This document shows, one piece after another, positions 61,452 to 64,000 of a stretch of DNA of 64,000 nucleotides; position 1 is the stretch's first letter, and each line of letters starts with the position of its first letter. A model generated the notes under the pieces. It was given only the letters and a program-made list of their open reading frames with translations. It did not search any database and was not told where the DNA came from. The translations under genes and the position numbers were made by a program. The stretch is from Nymphaea colorata. Its lineage: Eukaryota > Streptophyta > Magnoliopsida > Nymphaeales > Nymphaeaceae. The stretch spans positions 25,219,315 to 25,283,314 of the forward strand of contig NC_045141.1 in the NCBI RefSeq assembly GCF_008831285.2. The letters run 5' to 3'.

Positions 61452-64000
61452 CATATACACACACACACACACACACATTTTGCCTAAGGCCACCTTTTTG
61501 GGTAAGGGTACGCTGGTTGTGGAGCGTCCGATCTCCACTTAATTAAAACTAGTGCTGTTAATACTAACTACTGGGTTTGTTACATATTCAAGTTTATCAG
61601 CAAGCACAGTACTCTTCTCTTTGGCTTTGTGTATGTCCTCGGTTTTATTTCAGAAAGTGTTCGGACCGATGGCTTTAATGGTGCACCACAGAAAGAAAGT
61701 GGACCAATACGTGGTTCAAAATTTAAAATTCATTACAAGCAATTTCTTCATTCAGTTAATTAAGCCACGAAAAAGAAAACCCACTTTCCTCCAAGACTTC
61801 ATAAATGATAAAACCCTTGAGGTCCACACTGACGTCACACCACTTGCAGGCTTCAATTCAAACACTAAAGTGACCTTTTGCTTAGTGAAATCTTGGCATC
61901 TAATTCGTAGATTAATTTATTCAATATTTTCAAACAAATTATTTTATTGATAACATCATATAGTAACTATAAGGCAAAAGGTGTGAATCTACCTGTGTGT
62001 GTATGACTAGTTATAGAAAGATATGCGAATTTCGAACAGATGAAAAGATGGAGAGGAAAATCATGATGCAAGTGACAAGAAAGATGAAGTTATATTGAAG
62101 CAATCCCATTCGCAGGCTAGTGGGTGGACCCTATATTAAAAATGTCCACTACCCATTTCTATAATTCACAAGCTAACAAGATGATCAGATGTGGTCGGTT
62201 CATGTCTAAAACCCTAATGCTTTCAATGAACAAAAGAAGAACACTGCAGAAGAAGAATGACCTTAAACTCAAGAACCACATCAGCTTCTTGAACCCAAAA
62301 AAAAAAAAAAAACAGATTAGGCAGACAATTTCTAGTGAGGTTTTCAAACATGATGTTAGTGGATCTACCAAGATCTGCTAGAGAAATAACATCCTTTAAT
62401 AAACTAATGGCCCCACAAGAGGTTGTTGAGAGAGAGTAAGACAGTATTGATGGGCTAACTTTTCTTAATAAAAATATAATATTGTGAAAAAGCTGCACAT
62501 CTATAGGACAGTCACTAAATATGCATTGCAAGGTTGCATTTGTTCATGCTCTTAACTGTACCACAAACCAGCTTTATACTTAATAGTGCTAAAAACAAAC
62601 TTTACTAGCAGGCTAGTAAGCCTACTAATAGCTTATTATATATACTTTAGCAAGCCTGCTAATAGTTTATGATATTCTTCCATTCCAATCAACAGTCAGG
62701 ATGCTTACAATGGAACAAAGAAACACACCCTTATAGATTACTCCCCAGCCTAATGTGTTGGCAAAAGAAGGAAACACTGATAACTCAACAGTGTTCCACA
62801 TTCTATGTGGGGGTTGTAGTTTATTATTTGAAACAATGTATAGGCTCTAAGCCTAGGTAATTTTTAACTATCTAAAACAGTTATTTATTATGTTAAATAT
62901 GCTTAGTGCTTGTTAGCCTACAGAAGGTTTCAAGAAATTGACTAGTCAAGTGCACATGCTGGTGAAACTGTACGGAATCGGCACCGGCGCGAGGAAAACA
63001 AAATGATTTGTTTAATGATAGACTTAGCCCTACCTAGATTGATGCTCTTTACTTTCACGACATAAAGATCGGTGATTATGCCGGATGATTAGGGTTTGTC
63101 ATGTTGGTTTAGATAATAGAAAAGGAAGGAATGTACATAGAAAAGAGACTTTGCTTTGTTTTTATATGTTAATGGTCATCAAATAAAGCGCCCTGGAATC
63201 ATGAACACAAATGGCAAATGCATTGAACCTGAAAAACAATGATGTTAAGGCCTTTAATTTTGTATAATCAACCAAGAATATACATACATACACGCACATA
63301 AATACAAATAGAAACTCAAATAACAATGCTCCTAGAAATGCTAGCATTTTTGTTGTGTACTTGGCTTGTTTAATTGGTCAGGACAACCTTCTACATTGTT
63401 CTATTATGTTTGTCTGAGTTCTATATTTTGTCATTTCTACTCACACTTATCAAATATGAGATGTTACAATGGTGAAAATGAAACAGACGCACATGATCCA
63501 GCTTTCACATCTATAAAATTTTCAAAGCAAATCTTGCCTTGAGTTCTTTCACAGAAATATGAAACTACTTACTAGTTAGTCTTTGTTAGTTACTGATAAA
63601 GAATTGCAGAGAAACGTTGAATCCTTCAAATGATAATGCTTCTAAAAAAATTGAAGAACACTCCCATTTTAAAATGCATGACTTGTCTTTTGTCCTAAAA
63701 CATGAAGATGTTGAAGTGGGAGGCAAACAAATTATGTAGGATAATGATCTTACAAATAGAAAAATACCAATTACTTAGTCTTGAAAAATGAAAGTTAGAG
63801 TTCACAAATTTGTAATCAAGGTGTATGCATATGAAAAGCCCTTTTACTAAACTAACTCAATTATTAAATTGCAGATCAAAATTCCATCCAACAGACAGAT
63901 CTTGAGGTATAAGTATTGACCATGGTTAGGTCTAAGCATATCATTCGAATATATTTTCTTCCCTCAAAAAATTGCACTTTTACGATATATAATTGTGATG
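60903..64000. other. Gene-free right end of the window
   Basis: AT-rich DNA. The open frames at 61552-61950 and 62223-62531 have no recognisable domain or codon character. A one-ended AGGGATGTCAATG relic lies near 61285. Apart from the hairpin repeat at 61398-61477, nothing else was recognised. Confidence 0.5.
61398..61477. repeat. GT/AC inverted microsatellite hairpin
   Basis: A TA run is followed by a GT run at 61417-61446, a short TATATACATATA-like centre, and an AC run at 61457-61477. The GT arm is the reverse complement of the AC arm, so the pair can form a hairpin or cruciform of more than 20 base pairs. Alternating purine-pyrimidine sequence can also adopt Z-DNA. Confidence 0.95.

Noticed and set aside
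61552-61950. Open frame of 132 codons near the right end
   Set aside because: Hydrophobic, low-information translation in AT-rich DNA without a family resemblance or splice signals; likely chance.
1-64000. CRISPR arrays, rRNA genes, organellar insertions, viral sequences
   Set aside because: None was seen. The tandem repeats present have no regular spacers and the gene structure is that of a plant nuclear genome.

Overview
The window is nuclear DNA from a flowering plant. Its genes have many introns with GT/AG borders. AT-rich introns and intergenic DNA alternate with clearly more GC-rich exons, there are many TA/GA microsatellites, and small transposon relics are scattered throughout. The GC-rich pectate lyase exons would fit a monocot, magnoliid or early-diverging angiosperm, but the species cannot be fixed from this sequence.

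Layout. (1) 1-2100: the 5' end of a minus-strand gene for a WDR26-type LisH/CTLH protein. Only its first coding exon is inside the window. (2) 5423-10392: pectate lyase gene A, minus strand, 5 coding exons, 444 residues. (3) 10.4-29 kb: about 19 kb of gene-free DNA with MITE-like elements, a broken direct duplication, a GTTATA minisatellite and a GC-rich island with G-boxes. (4) 29360-38410: pectate lyase gene B, plus strand, 7 coding exons, 445 residues. (5) 41560-49935: pectate lyase gene C, plus strand, with exactly the same seven exon lengths as B. (6) 50-56.8 kb: gene-free. (7) 57357-57920: a single-exon gene for a small single-C2H2 zinc-finger protein with a C-terminal EAR repression motif. 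(8) 58-64 kb: no gene seen; one small MITE and a large alternating GT/AC hairpin.

How the genes relate. B and C are a head-to-tail tandem duplication that also copied introns, promoter and 3' flank. A is an older inverted paralogue with a different intron arrangement in its N-terminal coding part. All three keep the catalytic and calcium-ligand residues of family 1 pectate lyases and an N-terminal signal peptide, so all are predicted to be secreted to the cell wall and to cleave de-esterified homogalacturonan. The WDR26-like and zinc-finger genes have no evident functional link to them.

I found no RNA gene, no autonomous transposon coding region, no CRISPR array and no new multi-gene system. 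The most interesting material is the evolution of the pectate lyase cluster: a shared palindromic promoter motif, a promoter apparently split by an insertion, and copy-specific intron repeats.
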